Counted from the stretch's first letter, positions 37,057 through 47,530 are shown. The stretch is 64,000 nt of DNA from Halomonas sp. PR-M31 (GCF_001039575.1 NZ_JIBT01000045.1:1-64000); one strand, 5' to 3'. The notes: generated from the sequence alone by a model not told the origin. Numbers and translations: made by a program.

Positions 37057-37168
37057 GGTGGCCCTCGTCGGTCCTCCCGCAACGCTAAACTGCGAACCCC
37101 GCCAGGCCCGGAAGGGAGCAACGGTAGTGGTGGCTGCGTGTGCCGGGATGTGGCTGATGGGGGCCGCC
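37057..37168 (+). ncRNA. ffs: signal recognition particle 4.5S RNA
   Basis: The sequence contains the invariant SRP core: CCGCAACGC early, CCAGGCCCGGAAGGGAGCAA as the apical GGAAG...AGCA tetraloop and internal-loop region, and GTGTGCCGGGATGTGGCTGA on the return strand. The ends GGTGGCCC and GGGGGCCGCC pair. The length of about 112 bases equals the E. coli type that binds Ffh. The 5' and 3' ends are estimated from pairing. Confidence 0.95.
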
Positions 37169-37284
37169 TCCATCTTAAAAGCTGTCTTGCCTCATTCTTC
37201 CTTTCACAGCTGCCGTCTTTCCTTGACCCGACAGTTCATCCTTTTGACAATTCCTGGATCGACCAATGACCTGGATGTCTGCCC

Positions 37285-39188
37285 ATGAATACCGAATTGC
37301 TGGAAATCCGCGACCATCTCGGGCGATTCGCGCCTTTTGATCGCCTGTCAGATGAGTTACTCGATGCGGTAGCGAGCGAGGTTCAGGTCAGCTATTACCG
37401 GGCCGATACCGACATACTGGTCCGGGATCAGGAAACCCACGAGCTGTGCTACATCCGCAGTGGGGCCGTGGAGATGTATCGTCGTAGCGGCAGTCTTTAC
37501 AACCGCCTGAGCGAAGGTGACATCTTCGGCTACTCCGATCTGTTGCGTCATCGAGGCGTTCAATTTCCGGTCCGGGCAATCGAAGACACGCTGATCTACT
37601 TCATCCCCGAAGCCTTGTTCGAGCGTCTTTGCGAGGAAAACGACGATTTCGCCGACTTCGTCGAGGAGGGCGGATCGGCACTGAAAACCACCGTGGAGCA
37701 GCAGCGTCGCAACAGCGACATGATGACGTCCCGGGTACGCAAGCTGATTCGGCGCTATCCCACCATGGTCGAGCCTCATCGACGCTTCAGGAAACGGCTC
37801 GACGCATGCGCGATGAGTCGGCAACCGCGGTGCTGGTGCTGAGCTTTCCCGATGAAGATCATTCACGGCAATTCACGCTGGCGGACGGTCAACACTGGAA
37901 GCTGGCGGGCATCCTGACGGATCGCGACTTCTGTACCCGGGTGCTGGCCGCCGGTGTGACCCCGGACACCCCGGTAACCGAGGTGATGTCCAAGAATCCC
38001 ATCACCATTCAGTCCGAGGAATCCCTGTACGAAGCCATGCTGTGCATGTTGCGCAACAACGTGCACCATCTGCCGGTGCTACATCGTCGCCGGCCGATCG
38101 GTGTATTGCACTTGTCCGATATCGTGCGCTACGAGACCCATAGCAGCCTCTATCTGGTCAACAACATCTTTCATCAGTCCGACGTCGCTGGACTCAAGCG
38201 TCTGAGCGTCGAGGTGCGTTCCGCCTTCGTGCAGCTGGTATCGGAAGGAGCGGATTCCCAGATGATCGGCCGTGCCTTGTCCAGCATAGGTCGCAGCTTC
38301 ACCCGGCGCTTGATCGAACTCGCCCAGGAAGAGCTGGGGCCCGCGCCGATCCCTTTTTGTTTCATGGCCCTGGGCTCCATGGCCCGGGATGAACAGGCCA
38401 TCGTCACGGATCAGGACAATGCGCTGGTGCTGAGTGACGATTTCGTGTCCGCGGAGCACGACGGCTATTTTCTGAAGCTTGCCACCTTCGTCAGCGATGG
38501 CCTGGCAGCCTGCGGATACAGCTATTGCAAGGGCGACATCATGGCCACCAATTCTCGTTGGCGGCAGCCCTTGTCTGTCTGGAAAGAGTATTTTTCGACC
38601 TGGATCGAGCAGCCCAATCCCGAACGTCTGCTCGACAGCTCGATCTTCTTCGATCTGGACGGGGTGTATGGCGAGGAAGTATTCGTCGAACAGCTACAGG
38701 ATCTGGTTGCAAGCAAGGCATCTCAAAGCCCGTTGTTTCTTGCCGCCATGGCCCGTAATGCCTGCAATCGCACGCCGCCGTTGGGCTTTTTTCGTACTTT
38801 CGTGATGGAAAAGGATGGCAAGCAGGACAACACCATCAATCTCAAGCGGCGGGGCACTGCGCCCTTCGTGGATCTGGTGCGGGTACATGCCCTGGCCTGC
38901 GGCTCGAACGCCCAGAACACCTTCAACCGGCTTGAGGCGATCAATGCAGCCCGAATACTGCCGGAAGGCGGCAGCGCAAGACTCGGTCATGCGCTCGAGT
39001 TCATTTCCATGGTGCGTCTGCGTCATCAGGTAAAGGATATAGAGGCAGGTCAGGAGCCGGACAACAGCATTGAGCCGGAGAGCATATCCAGTCGTGATCG
39101 GCACTATCTCAAGGCGGCTTTTGAAACCCTGAGTCATGCTCAAAAATTCATCAAGTTTCGCTACCCGATACCCACGAAGGGCCGTTGA
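37285..39188 (+). CDS. cNMP-binding / CBS / DUF294 nucleotidyltransferase-like protein, one-base frameshift
   Basis: About 634 residues after joining two frames. A cyclic-nucleotide-binding-like domain (residues 10-130, GAVEMYRRSG, LSEGDIFGYSDLL) is followed by a CBS pair (ILTDRDFC, PVTEVMSKNPITI, HHLPVL) and the DUF294 domain with PFCFMALGSMARDEQAIVTD, which resembles a GlnD-type nucleotidyltransferase core. The frame breaks at 37773-37775: GTCGAGCCTCATCG should be GTCGAGGCCTCATCG, giving MVEASSTLQETARRM. The exonuclease gene overlaps its stop. The protein is thought to be regulatory; its target is unknown. Confidence 0.87.
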
Positions 39189-39919
39189 ACCAAAATATGA
39201 CGTCGTTTCTTACAAAAAGGCATGATCAGACAAGTTGGACGGACTACATGGCAAGCCGCGCCCAGATAGCGCGCAATCCTTGTCTTCAGCGTTTTTACAC
39301 CGCCGGTGTTCCAGATCCTCGAACGCCCATCCGAGATGTGCCATTAGTGGCGCTGGATCTGGAAACCACCGGGCTCGATGCGGTGCGCCACGGCATCGTC
39401 AGCGTCGGCGCACTGCCCTTTACACTGCAGCGCATTTCTCTTGCCCAACGTCACTATTGGGTGGTGCAACCCCGCCAGCCGCTGAGCGAAGAATCCATTA
39501 CCTATCACCATATTACCCACTCCGAGATCGAGACGGCGCCGGATCTCGGCGACATACTGGCGGAGCTGCTGGAGGTGCTCGCAGGCAGTCTGGTGGTGGT
39601 GCATTATCGCAACATTGAGCGCCCCTTTCTTGATCGTGCGACCCGTACCCGGATGGGCGAAAATCTGCTGTTTCCCATGATCGATACCATGCAGCTGGAG
39701 GCACGGGTGCATCGCAAACGGCGCTGGGCCTGGCTGAAGCGGCTCAGCGGGCGTCCCTCTGCCTCGTTGCGCCTGGCGGAAAGCAGAGAGCGCTATAACC
39801 TGCCGTTCTATACCGGACACCATGCGTTGCTGGATGCGCTGGCCACGGCGGAGCTGTTTCAGGCCCAGATCGCACGACACTATTCGCCGCACACCCCGAT
39901 CAGTGATCTGTGGTGCTAG
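39185..39919 (+). CDS. DnaQ-like 3'-5' exonuclease
   Basis: A 244-residue DEDD-superfamily exonuclease. Exo I LVALDLETTGLDAVRHG, Exo II-type VVHYRNIERPFLDRA, and Exo III with H...D in YTGHHALLDALATAELF give the DEDDh set. It starts four bases inside the DUF294 gene, so the two are translationally coupled. The pairing with DUF294 genes recurs in other gammaproteobacteria. It is not the replicative epsilon subunit by context. Confidence 0.9.
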   Translation: MNQNMTSFLTKRHDQTSWTDYMASRAQIARNPCLQRFYTAGVPDPRTPIRDVPLVALDLETTGLDAVRHGIVSVGALPFTLQRISLAQRHYWVVQPRQPLSEESITYHHITHSEIETAPDLGDILAELLEVLAGSLVVVHYRNIERPFLDRATRTRMGENLLFPMIDTMQLEARVHRKRRWAWLKRLSGRPSASLRLAESRERYNLPFYTGHHALLDALATAELFQAQIARHYSPHTPISDLWC

Positions 39920-39938
39920 AGCTACCCTGCTAAGGCGC

Positions 39939-41621
39939 TCAGTGGCCTCGCGGCTCCCCACGCAAGCCCTTCACGATGCCAAAGCAAGCCGCCAGCAATA
40001 CCAGGGCGAAGGGCAGGCCAGTCGCCACCACCATGGCCTGCAGCGCGTTGATCCCCCCGCCCAGCAGCAAAGCGATGGCAATCAGCCCCTCAATAATGGC
40101 CCAGAAGACGCGCTGGATGGTAGGAGCATTGATCTTGCCGCCGGCGGTGATGGCGTCTATTACCAGCGAGCCTGAATCCGAAGAGGTCACGAAGAAGATC
40201 AGCACCAGCAAAATGCCGATGGTCGACGTTATCGTGCTCAAGGGCAGTTGCTCGAGCATCACGAACAGCTTGAGTTCCAGCGCTGCGTCCTGCACGGCGG
40301 TATAGCCACCGATGACCTGGTCGATGGCAGTACCCCCGAAGGCACTGAACCAGACGATGCAGGCAAGCGATGGCACCACCAGCACGGCGATCAAAAATTC
40401 GCGCACGGTGCGCCCGCGGCTGACCCGGGCAATGAACATGCCCACGAACGGCGACCAGCTGATCCAGAAAGCCCAGTAAAAGGCATTCCAGCCCTGGCTA
40501 TAGTTGAGATCGTCTCGGCCAAAGGGATTGGACAGCGCCGGCAGATAGGTGAAATAGGCTTTCAAGTTGTCGAACAGGCCGGTGGCGATGGCCAGGGTCG
40601 GCCCGGTAATGACGACGAAGACCAGCAGCAAAAGGGCCAGGATCATGTTGACCTCGGAAAGCCGCCGTACGCCTTTATCGAGCCCCGCCAACACCGAGAT
40701 CAGCGCGATGGCGGTGATGACGAGAATCAACGTGATTTTGGTGACATTGCCCCCGGGCGCGCCAAACAGATAGTTGAGCCCCGCCGTGGCCTGCTCGGCG
40801 CCAAGGCCCAAGGCAGTCGCAAGCCCGAATAGGGTCGCGAATACCGCTAGTATGTCCACGATGTGGCCCGGCCAGCCCCATATCCGCTCGCCCAGCAGCG
40901 GGTAGAAGAGCGAGCGCATGGTCAGGGGCAAGCCCTTGTTAAAGGTGAACAGCGCCAAGGCCAAAGCCACGACGGCGTAGATGGCCCAAGCGTCCAGGGA
41001 CCAGTGCAGGAGTGCTGCGGCCATGCCCAGTTTCGCCGCCACCTCGGGCTGGCCCTCGGCGCCGCCCAACGGCGCCCAGTCGGTACGAATGCCCTTATCG
41101 CCGACGCTTGTGCCATCAAGTGCTGCGGAGAAATGCGTCACGGGCTCCGATACGCCGTAGAACAAGAGGCCGATGCCCATGCCCGCGGCAAACAGCATGG
41201 CGAACCAGCCCAGATAGGAATGATCCGGTCGCGCATCCGTGCCGCCCAGGCGCACCTTGCCATAGGGCGAAAAGATCAGCCCGAGGCACAGCACCAGGAA
41301 AATATCCACGGACAGGATGAAAAACCAGGTCAGGTTTCCAGTCAGCCAGCTTCTCAAACCCTCGAAGATCGGGCCTACCTGATCTTGAAAGGCTAAGGTC
41401 AACACCAGGAAGATGACGATGATCAACGCAGAAAAGCCGAACACTTTGCTGTGAATATCAAGGCTGATGCCGGCCCGGGCGCCTTGAAAATTGTCCTGAC
41501 CGATGACGTAGTCCGTATCGATCAGCTCAGCTTCGCCTGAGGGGGCGGGAATACCTTCCTGTTGCGTCTTGGCACCTGCATCGTCCGTGCTGCTGGCAGT
41601 GGTGGTCATCGAAAACTCCAT
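39939..41621 (-). CDS. BCCT-family betaine/carnitine/choline transporter (copy 1)
   Basis: A 560-residue 12-helix LeuT-fold Na+-coupled carrier. The conserved N-terminal LIDTDYVIGQDN precedes the first helix. The helix-8 substrate-box segment reads FWISWSPFVGMFIARVSRGR, retaining the central Trp residues (WISW) characteristic of glycine betaine binding. It has a short C-terminus without a long regulatory tail. It is the most downstream of three consecutive paralogues on the minus strand, each with its own intergenic region. It probably takes up osmoprotectants. Confidence 0.92.
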   Translation of the reverse strand: MEFSMTTTASSTDDAGAKTQQEGIPAPSGEAELIDTDYVIGQDNFQGARAGISLDIHSKVFGFSALIIVIFLVLTLAFQDQVGPIFEGLRSWLTGNLTWFFILSVDIFLVLCLGLIFSPYGKVRLGGTDARPDHSYLGWFAMLFAAGMGIGLLFYGVSEPVTHFSAALDGTSVGDKGIRTDWAPLGGAEGQPEVAAKLGMAAALLHWSLDAWAIYAVVALALALFTFNKGLPLTMRSLFYPLLGERIWGWPGHIVDILAVFATLFGLATALGLGAEQATAGLNYLFGAPGGNVTKITLILVITAIALISVLAGLDKGVRRLSEVNMILALLLLVFVVITGPTLAIATGLFDNLKAYFTYLPALSNPFGRDDLNYSQGWNAFYWAFWISWSPFVGMFIARVSRGRTVREFLIAVLVVPSLACIVWFSAFGGTAIDQVIGGYTAVQDAALELKLFVMLEQLPLSTITSTIGILLVLIFFVTSSDSGSLVIDAITAGGKINAPTIQRVFWAIIEGLIAIALLLGGGINALQAMVVATGLPFALVLLAACFGIVKGLRGEPRGH

Positions 41622-41696
41622 GAATAAAGCGAGATGATTAGACGGTTGTCAGGGTACTTGGCCCGGGCAATAAACGAAACGCTCCGCGGCCAGACA

Positions 41697-41724
41697 TGAA
41701 AACGACGGCCCTGAGACCGTCGTT
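41697..41724 (-). terminator. terminator after BCCT copy 2
   Basis: On the minus strand AACGACGG and CCGTCGTT pair around an 8-base loop, followed by TTTC. It lies 21 bases beyond the copy 2 stop, so copy 1 needs its own promoter. Confidence 0.7.
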
Positions 41725-41744
41725 CAAGTAACGCAAGTCGTTGC

Positions 41745-43406
41745 TTAATCACGCGGCTCGCTCATCAGCCCCCTGACGATGGCGTAGCAGCAGGCGAGCA
41801 GTACCAGAGTGAAAGGCAGTCCTGTGGAGATGACGCCTGCCTGAAGCGCCGTCAAGCCTCCGCCCAGCAACAGGGCAATGGCAATGACGCCTTCGATGAT
41901 GGCCCAGAAAACGCGCTGTATTCTGGGGGCGTTTACTTTGCCGCCGGCGGCAAGGGAGTCGATCACCAACGAGCCGGAATCCGAGGTGGTGGTGAAGAAG
42001 ACGATGACCAGCACGATGCCCAAGAACGATGTGATCGACGACAAGGGCAGTTGTCCCAGCATGACGAAGAGCTGCAGTTCCAGCGCCGCGTTCTCAACGC
42101 CCTCGAACCCTTCAGTAACGACCTGATGAATGGCGGTATTGCCGAAAGCGGTCATCCAGATGATCGACACGATCGACGGAATCAACAGTACGGCAATCAG
42201 GAATTCCCGCACGCTGCGGCCCCGGCTGATGCGAGCGACGAACATGCCGACAAGCGGCGTGATGCTGATCCACCAGGCCCAGTAGAAGGCGGTCCAGTCT
42301 TGAACGAAGCCGCTGTCGTCGCGGCCGAAGGGATTGGACAGGGCCGGTAGATAGGTCACATAGGACGCCAGGTTCTTGAAGAAACCGCTGATGAGATACA
42401 AGGTCGGCCCCACGGCGATCACGAATACCAGCAGCAGAAACGCTAGCACCATATTGACCTGGGAAAGACGCTGTACGCCCTTGTCCATGCCCGCCAGAAT
42501 GGAGAGCAGGGCGATGGCGGTGATACCCATGATCAATAGCACCATGGTGATGTTGTTGTTTGGAATACCGAACAGATATTCCATGCCCGCGGTGGCCTGA
42601 GACGCGCCGAAGCCAAGAGATGTTGCCAGACCAAACAGAGTCGCGAATACCGCCAGGATATCGACGATGTGTCCCGGCCAACCCCAAATGCGCTCTCCCA
42701 GGATGGGGTAGAAGATAGAGCGCATGGTCAGCGGCAGCCCTTTATTGAAGGAAAAAAGCGCCAGCGCCAGAGCGACTACCGCATAAATGGCCCAGGGGTG
42801 CAGACCCCAATGAAAGATAGTGGCGGCCATGGCCAACTGGGTGGCTTTGGCGGAGTCACTAGATGCTGCGCCCAGCGGTGCCGAATCCGTGCGCAGGCCA
42901 TTTTCCGTGACAATACCGCCAGAGGCGTCGCTGAAATGAGTGATCGGCTCGGCGACGCCATAAAATATCAAACCGATGGCCATGCCTGCGGCAAATAGCA
43001 TGGCGACCCAGCCGGTGTAGCTGAAATCCGGTTTCGCGTACTTGCCGCCAAGCCTGATCTTGCCATAGGGCGAAAAGATCAGGCCGACGCACAGCACTAC
43101 GAAAATATTCGCGGACAGCATGAAGAACCAAGCTAGATTGCCGGTCAGCCAAGCACGCATGCTGCTGAAAACCGGCTCGACCTCGTTTTGAAACGCCAAG
43201 GTGACAGCGACGAAAAACACCACCATTAAAGACGATACGAGAAAAACCTTACCGTGCAGATCGACGTTCACGCCAAATTTTCGGGCCGTGACGTTGTCCT
43301 GCCCGATCACGTAATCAGTATCGATGAGATTGGTGGGGCCTTCCGGGGTAGGAACGCCTTCAGTGCTTTCATCGTTCGTCGAGGAAGAGGATGATTTATT
43401 GCTCAA
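41745..43406 (-). CDS. BCCT-family transporter (copy 2) with altered substrate box
   Basis: A 553-residue carrier, paralogue of its neighbours, with the same LIDTDYVIGQDN start and helix order. In helix 8 the usual WWISWSPFVG is WWISITPLVG here (codons about 42250-42275), replacing the aromatic residue equivalent to BetP Trp377 by Ile. This aromatic box lines the betaine path in BetP, so a different substrate or affinity is likely, though not proven. Confidence 0.92.
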   Translation of the reverse strand: MSNKSSSSSTNDESTEGVPTPEGPTNLIDTDYVIGQDNVTARKFGVNVDLHGKVFLVSSLMVVFFVAVTLAFQNEVEPVFSSMRAWLTGNLAWFFMLSANIFVVLCVGLIFSPYGKIRLGGKYAKPDFSYTGWVAMLFAAGMAIGLIFYGVAEPITHFSDASGGIVTENGLRTDSAPLGAASSDSAKATQLAMAATIFHWGLHPWAIYAVVALALALFSFNKGLPLTMRSIFYPILGERIWGWPGHIVDILAVFATLFGLATSLGFGASQATAGMEYLFGIPNNNITMVLLIMGITAIALLSILAGMDKGVQRLSQVNMVLAFLLLVFVIAVGPTLYLISGFFKNLASYVTYLPALSNPFGRDDSGFVQDWTAFYWAWWISITPLVGMFVARISRGRSVREFLIAVLLIPSIVSIIWMTAFGNTAIHQVVTEGFEGVENAALELQLFVMLGQLPLSSITSFLGIVLVIVFFTTTSDSGSLVIDSLAAGGKVNAPRIQRVFWAIIEGVIAIALLLGGGLTALQAGVISTGLPFTLVLLACCYAIVRGLMSEPRD

Positions 43407-43473
43407 GGGCGTCGTCTCCTTGTCGTTTGTACAAAAAATTGCTTGCGTGGGATATGCAATGAAAAAGTATAAC

Positions 43474-43510
43474 CAAAAAGGGCAGGGCTTTTTCTTACAA
43501 AGCCCTGCCC
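43474..43510 (-). terminator. rho-independent terminator after BCCT copy 3
   Basis: On the minus strand GGGCAGGGCTTT and AAAGCCCTGCCC form a 12-bp stem with a 7-base loop, followed by TTTTT. It lies 19 bases past the copy 3 stop. Confidence 0.9.
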
Positions 43511-43528
43511 CTGCATGCTACGAACCTG

Positions 43529-45175
43529 TTAGCTACGTGGTTCGCTCATGAGCCCCTTGACGATCGCGTAGCACCCTACCAGCAGAATCAGGGCAAAGGG
43601 CAGTCCGGTGGTCAGCACCGCTGCCTGCAATGCCTCCAGGCCACCTCCCAGCAGCAGCGCGATGGCGATCGCCCCTTCAATGAGCGCCCAGAAGATACGC
43701 TGAGACTTGGGTGCGTCCACCTTGCCGCCGGAGGTGATGGAGTCGATGACCAGGGAGCCGGAGTCCGAGGAGGTGATGAAGAACACCATGACCAGCACGA
43801 TGCCGACGAAGGACGTGATGGCCGACAGTGGCAACTGGCCCAGCATCTCGAACAGCTGTAGTTCGACCGCGGCATCCGCGACGCCCTCGAAGCCCGAGGT
43901 GTACTGCTCGATGGCGGTACCGCCGAAAGCGGTCATCCACAGTACCGACACCAGCATCGGTACCAGCAGTACGGCGATCAAAAATTCACGCACCGTGCGG
44001 CCGCGACTGACCCGGGCAATGAACATGCCGACGAAGGGCGACCAAGAGATCCACCAGGCCCAGTAGAACGCAGTCCAGCCCCCTACGAAATCGCTATCCT
44101 CGCGGCCGAAGGGATTGGATAGCGCCGGCAGATCCTTGAGATAGGAGAGCAGGTTTTCAAAGAAGCCGGTAGCGATCATCAGGGTAGGGCCGACGACGAT
44201 CACGAACAGCAGCAGCAAGAACGCAAGCCCCATGTTGACTTGGGAAAGACGCTGAACGCCCTTGTCCACACCCGCGACCACGGACCCCAGCGCCACGAGG
44301 GTAATGCCTATGATCAGCACCACCATGGTGAGGTTGTTGTTGGGCGTGTCGAACAGATAATGCAGCCCCGCGGACGCCTGGGCGGCTCCCAATCCTAGCG
44401 AGGTGGCCAGACCGAACAGGGTGGCGAATACTGCCAGGATATCGATGACATGCCCCGGCCATCCCCATATGCGCTCTCCCAGAATGGGATAGAAGATAGA
44501 GCGCATGGTCAGCGGTAGCCCCTTGTTGTAGGAAAAAAGCGCCAGGGCCAGCGCGACGACTGCATAGGTCGCCCAGGGGTGTAAGCCCCAGTGGAAGATG
44601 GTAGCCGCCATGCCAAGCGAAATGGCACCCTGTTGATCGCCCTGAGCGCCGCTGAGTGGTGCACCGGCACTACCTTCAAGCGCGGTATTGAAGTGGGTCA
44701 GCGGTTCTGCCACGCCGTAGAACATGAGTCCGATACCCATGCCTGCAGCGAACAGCATGGCAAACCAGCCGGCGTAGCTGAAGTCCGGCTTTGAATCGGG
44801 CCCACCCAGTCGAACCTTGCCTAAAGGAGTGAAGATCAAAACCACCGTCAACAGTACAAAGACATTGGCGGCAAACAGGAATACCCAGCTGAGATTCCCG
44901 GTCAACCAGGTTCTCGCACCGTTAAACGCCGTTCCCATCTGGTCCGGCAGAACCAACGTGATGACGACGAAAAACAGCACCAGCAGCGAAGACACCATGA
45001 AAACCTTGCCGTGAAGGTCCAGATCGATGCCGAGCTTTCTGGTTTGAATGTTGTCCTGACCGATCACGTAATCGGTGTCGATCAGATTTGTTGGGCCCTC
45101 TGGCGAAGGGATGCCTTCCATTCCATCGCCGGAGTCTGGTGTATTGCCTGGATCAGAATTGTTCCCCATTAGCAT
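43529..45175 (-). CDS. BCCT-family betaine/choline transporter (copy 3)
   Basis: A 548-residue Na+-coupled carrier with LIDTDYVIGQDN at the N-terminus and the intact helix-8 box WWISWSPFVGMFIARVSRGR. It is the first of the three in transcription order and ends at a strong terminator. The sequence around GFAxSxGLGAAQASAGLHYLF shows the helix-3 Gly-rich region for Na+/substrate coupling. Glycine betaine is the likely substrate. Confidence 0.92.
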   Translation of the reverse strand: MLMGNNSDPGNTPDSGDGMEGIPSPEGPTNLIDTDYVIGQDNIQTRKLGIDLDLHGKVFMVSSLLVLFFVVITLVLPDQMGTAFNGARTWLTGNLSWVFLFAANVFVLLTVVLIFTPLGKVRLGGPDSKPDFSYAGWFAMLFAAGMGIGLMFYGVAEPLTHFNTALEGSAGAPLSGAQGDQQGAISLGMAATIFHWGLHPWATYAVVALALALFSYNKGLPLTMRSIFYPILGERIWGWPGHVIDILAVFATLFGLATSLGLGAAQASAGLHYLFDTPNNNLTMVVLIIGITLVALGSVVAGVDKGVQRLSQVNMGLAFLLLLFVIVVGPTLMIATGFFENLLSYLKDLPALSNPFGREDSDFVGGWTAFYWAWWISWSPFVGMFIARVSRGRTVREFLIAVLLVPMLVSVLWMTAFGGTAIEQYTSGFEGVADAAVELQLFEMLGQLPLSAITSFVGIVLVMVFFITSSDSGSLVIDSITSGGKVDAPKSQRIFWALIEGAIAIALLLGGGLEALQAAVLTTGLPFALILLVGCYAIVKGLMSEPRS

Positions 45176-45462
45176 TCTCCATTGTTATGGATTTGATTCT
45201 TAGCTGTGAATTCGACTCTCAAGGCCATACGAAGATACGGAAGCAGCAGCGACTGACGACAGGTGGCTGCTGAGCAGACATGATGACATGAAATCATCAC
45301 AATAAGTGCACGCTTACGGTTAAGCGCCTGTTGAACAAATGCGAGAAGCGGACAATTATGCGGATTTTTCAGCCCTTATTCAAAAGTATCCGGATCAGCA
45401 ACCGGCAGGTTCGAACGCAGCTGGCGCACCATGTGCGCTGTTTCGCGACCTGGCGTTGCGCT
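45176..45462. other. intergenic region between BCCT copy 3 and dnaX
   Basis: No gene is supported; a short open frame at 45331-45558 lacks a ribosome-binding site and recognisable sequence. A dyad TGATGA/TCATCA (45281-45299) lies upstream of the BCCT gene and could be a regulator site. Confidence 0.45.
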
Positions 45463-45490
45463 TTGCGCGACTCTTCCCAAGGGCTAGAAT
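45463..45490 (+). promoter_or_regulatory. probable promoter of the dnaX operon
   Basis: TTGCGC (45463-45468) and TAGAAT (45485-45490) are spaced by 16 bases and lie 65 bases before the dnaX ATG. Confidence 0.5.
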
Positions 45491-45554
45491 GTAAACCGGA
45501 AGTCGTTCCTTTTTCGGCAAATCCATCATTCTTCCCGCAAGGAATCCGCGCTCA

Positions 45555-47501
45555 ATGAGCTATCAGGTACTGGCCCGCAAATGGCGCCCGCGCACCTTCC
45601 ATGAGCTGGTAGGCCAAGAGCATGTGCAGCGTGCCCTGGTCAATGCCCTGGATCAGGGTCGGCTGCACCATGCCTACTTGTTTACCGGTACCCGCGGCGT
45701 GGGCAAGACGACCTTGGCCCGTATTCTGGCCAAGTGCCTGAACTGCACCGCAGGCGGACGCGGCGATGAAGGCGTGACCTCACGACCTTGCGGTCAATGT
45801 GATAGCTGTCGTGCCATCGACGAAGGCCGCTTCGTCGATCTGATCGAGGTGGACGCCGCCTCACGCACCAAGGTCGAGGATACGCGAGAGTTATTGGACA
45901 ACGTCCAGTACGCCCCGGCCCAGGGGCGCTACAAGGTGTATCTCATCGACGAGGTGCACATGCTCTCCACCCACAGTTTCAATGCGCTGTTGAAGACCTT
46001 GGAAGAGCCGCCGCCCCATGTGAAGTTCCTGCTGGCTACCACGGACCCGCAGAAACTGCCCGTTACGGTGCTGTCTCGCTGCCTGCAATTCACCCTAAAG
46101 AACATGTCGCCGGAGCGCATCGTCGAACATCTGGACCGGGTATTGACCGCCGAAGACGTGACCTTCGAGCAGGATGCCCTGTGGCTGCTGGGCAAGTCAG
46201 CAGACGGCTCCATGCGCGATGCCATGAGCCTCACGGACCAGGCTATCGCCTTCGGTCAGGGAACGGTCACGCGCCCGGACGTGGCCGCCATGCTGGGCAC
46301 GCTGGATCAGCGCATGCTGCTGGCGCTGGTCGAGGCGTTGGCTGACGTGGACGCAGCGCGGGTGTTGAACGAGATTGCGGCCTTGGCGGAGCAGGGGCCG
46401 GATTTCGCCGGTGTGCTGGACGATTTGACCGGCGTTTTTCATCGTCTGGCCATTGCACAGATGGTGCCGAATGCGCTGGACAACGGCCATGGTGACCGGG
46501 ATGCTCTGCTTGCCCTGGCGGCCCGTTTCACCGCCGAGGACATACAGCTTTATTACCAGATTGGTCTGCAGGGCCGAACCGACATGGAGAGCGCACCGGA
46601 TGCGCGCACTGCGCTTGAAATGACACTGCTGCGCATGCTGGCGTTTCGCCCTCAAGGCGTTCCCAAACCGGCCCAGACGCCGCTGCCGCTTCGCGGTGAA
46701 TCGAGCCAAGCTCAGCCGGCTCCCGCTTCCTCATCGCCATCGCTTCAGGAAACACCTTCTTCCATGCCCTCTGCGGCGGAAAGCGCCGTGGGCGGCGAGC
46801 ATGAAAGCGTTCAGCATGACGAGAACGGCCAGGACGCCGACAATGCTCACCAAGCGGATGAATCGCAGGATTTGCCCCCCTGGGAAGCCTTGCCGACAGC
46901 CCCACCAGAGTATGCTGACGAACCCTTGCAGGCAGTCGAAAAAGAACCGGTCGAAGAGCCAGTGAAAGAACCGGTACCGGTAGAAGAGCCTGGAGAAGAA
47001 CCTGCCAAGGAAGAACCGGTAAACGAAAAGCCGGTAGAAGAGGAGTCAGCAGAAAAGGCAACTCAATCGCAGCAAGAACCTATATCGCCTCAGGTACCGG
47101 ATGCATTGGATCATGATGCCTGGCTGGCCCTGTTTCCGCGCTTGACGCTATCCGGCTTGACTCGCAATCTGGCGGCCCACTGCATTCTGGATGAGGACGA
47201 TGGCACCCAGGTGCAGCTGCGACTCGATCCGAGTCAGGCGGCAATGAATGCGGATATTCATGTCGAGCGCATTCAGCGGGCCCTTTCCGAGATCGGGATC
47301 GAACGACGCCTGAGCGTGGAGCCCGAGGCCATCCCCGATAACATAGAGACGCCTAAGTTGCGCAACGATCGCGAAACCGCGGAGCGACACACGATAGCGG
47401 TTGAAGCGTTGCGTGGCGATCCCCACATCCAGCAGTTGGAGCAGGCATTTGGCGCTCGTCTGCTGGAGCAGACTGTTGCGCCTGCGGCGCAGCCCGATTG
47501 A
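45555..47501 (+). CDS. dnaX: DNA polymerase III subunit tau (DnaX)
   Basis: A 648-residue clamp-loader subunit. Walker A GTRGVGKT is at residues 45-52, the zinc Cys set at 64, 79, 82 and 85, DEVH at 132-135 and SRC at 174-176 (sensor/arginine finger). A Pro/Glu-rich linker (about 455-505, [13 protein letters not shown]) leads to a C-terminal tau domain with [18 protein letters not shown]. No A-AAA-AAG slippery site like that of E. coli dnaX was found, so a frameshifted gamma form is not predicted. It is the first gene of dnaX-ybaB-recR. Confidence 0.95.
   Translation: MSYQVLARKWRPRTFHELVGQEHVQRALVNALDQGRLHHAYLFTGTRGVGKTTLARILAKCLNCTAGGRGDEGVTSRPCGQCDSCRAIDEGRFVDLIEVDAASRTKVEDTRELLDNVQYAPAQGRYKVYLIDEVHMLSTHSFNALLKTLEEPPPHVKFLLATTDPQKLPVTVLSRCLQFTLKNMSPERIVEHLDRVLTAEDVTFEQDALWLLGKSADGSMRDAMSLTDQAIAFGQGTVTRPDVAAMLGTLDQRMLLALVEALADVDAARVLNEIAALAEQGPDFAGVLDDLTGVFHRLAIAQMVPNALDNGHGDRDALLALAARFTAEDIQLYYQIGLQGRTDMESAPDARTALEMTLLRMLAFRPQGVPKPAQTPLPLRGESSQAQPAPASSSPSLQETPSSMPSAAESAVGGEHESVQHDENGQDADNAHQADESQDLPPWEALPTAPPEYADEPLQAVEKEPVEEPVKEPVPVEEPGEEPAKEEPVNEKPVEEESAEKATQSQQEPISPQVPDALDHDAWLALFPRLTLSGLTRNLAAHCILDEDDGTQVQLRLDPSQAAMNADIHVERIQRALSEIGIERRLSVEPEAIPDNIETPKLRNDRETAERHTIAVEALRGDPHIQQLEQAFGARLLEQTVAPAAQPD
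46930..47075 (+). repeat. degenerate EP-rich coding repeat in dnaX
   Basis: GAACCGGT-like units recur (for example AAAGAACCGGTCGAAGAGCC and AAAGAACCGGTACCGG), encoding EPV/EEP repeats in the tau linker. Such tracts can vary in length between strains. Confidence 0.6.
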
Positions 47502-47530
47502 TTTTATAAACAACCCCTAGAGGTGACAGC

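Noticed and set aside
45331-45558. 75-residue open frame upstream of dnaX
   Set aside because: It has no ribosome-binding site, contains the probable dnaX promoter and has no recognisable sequence.
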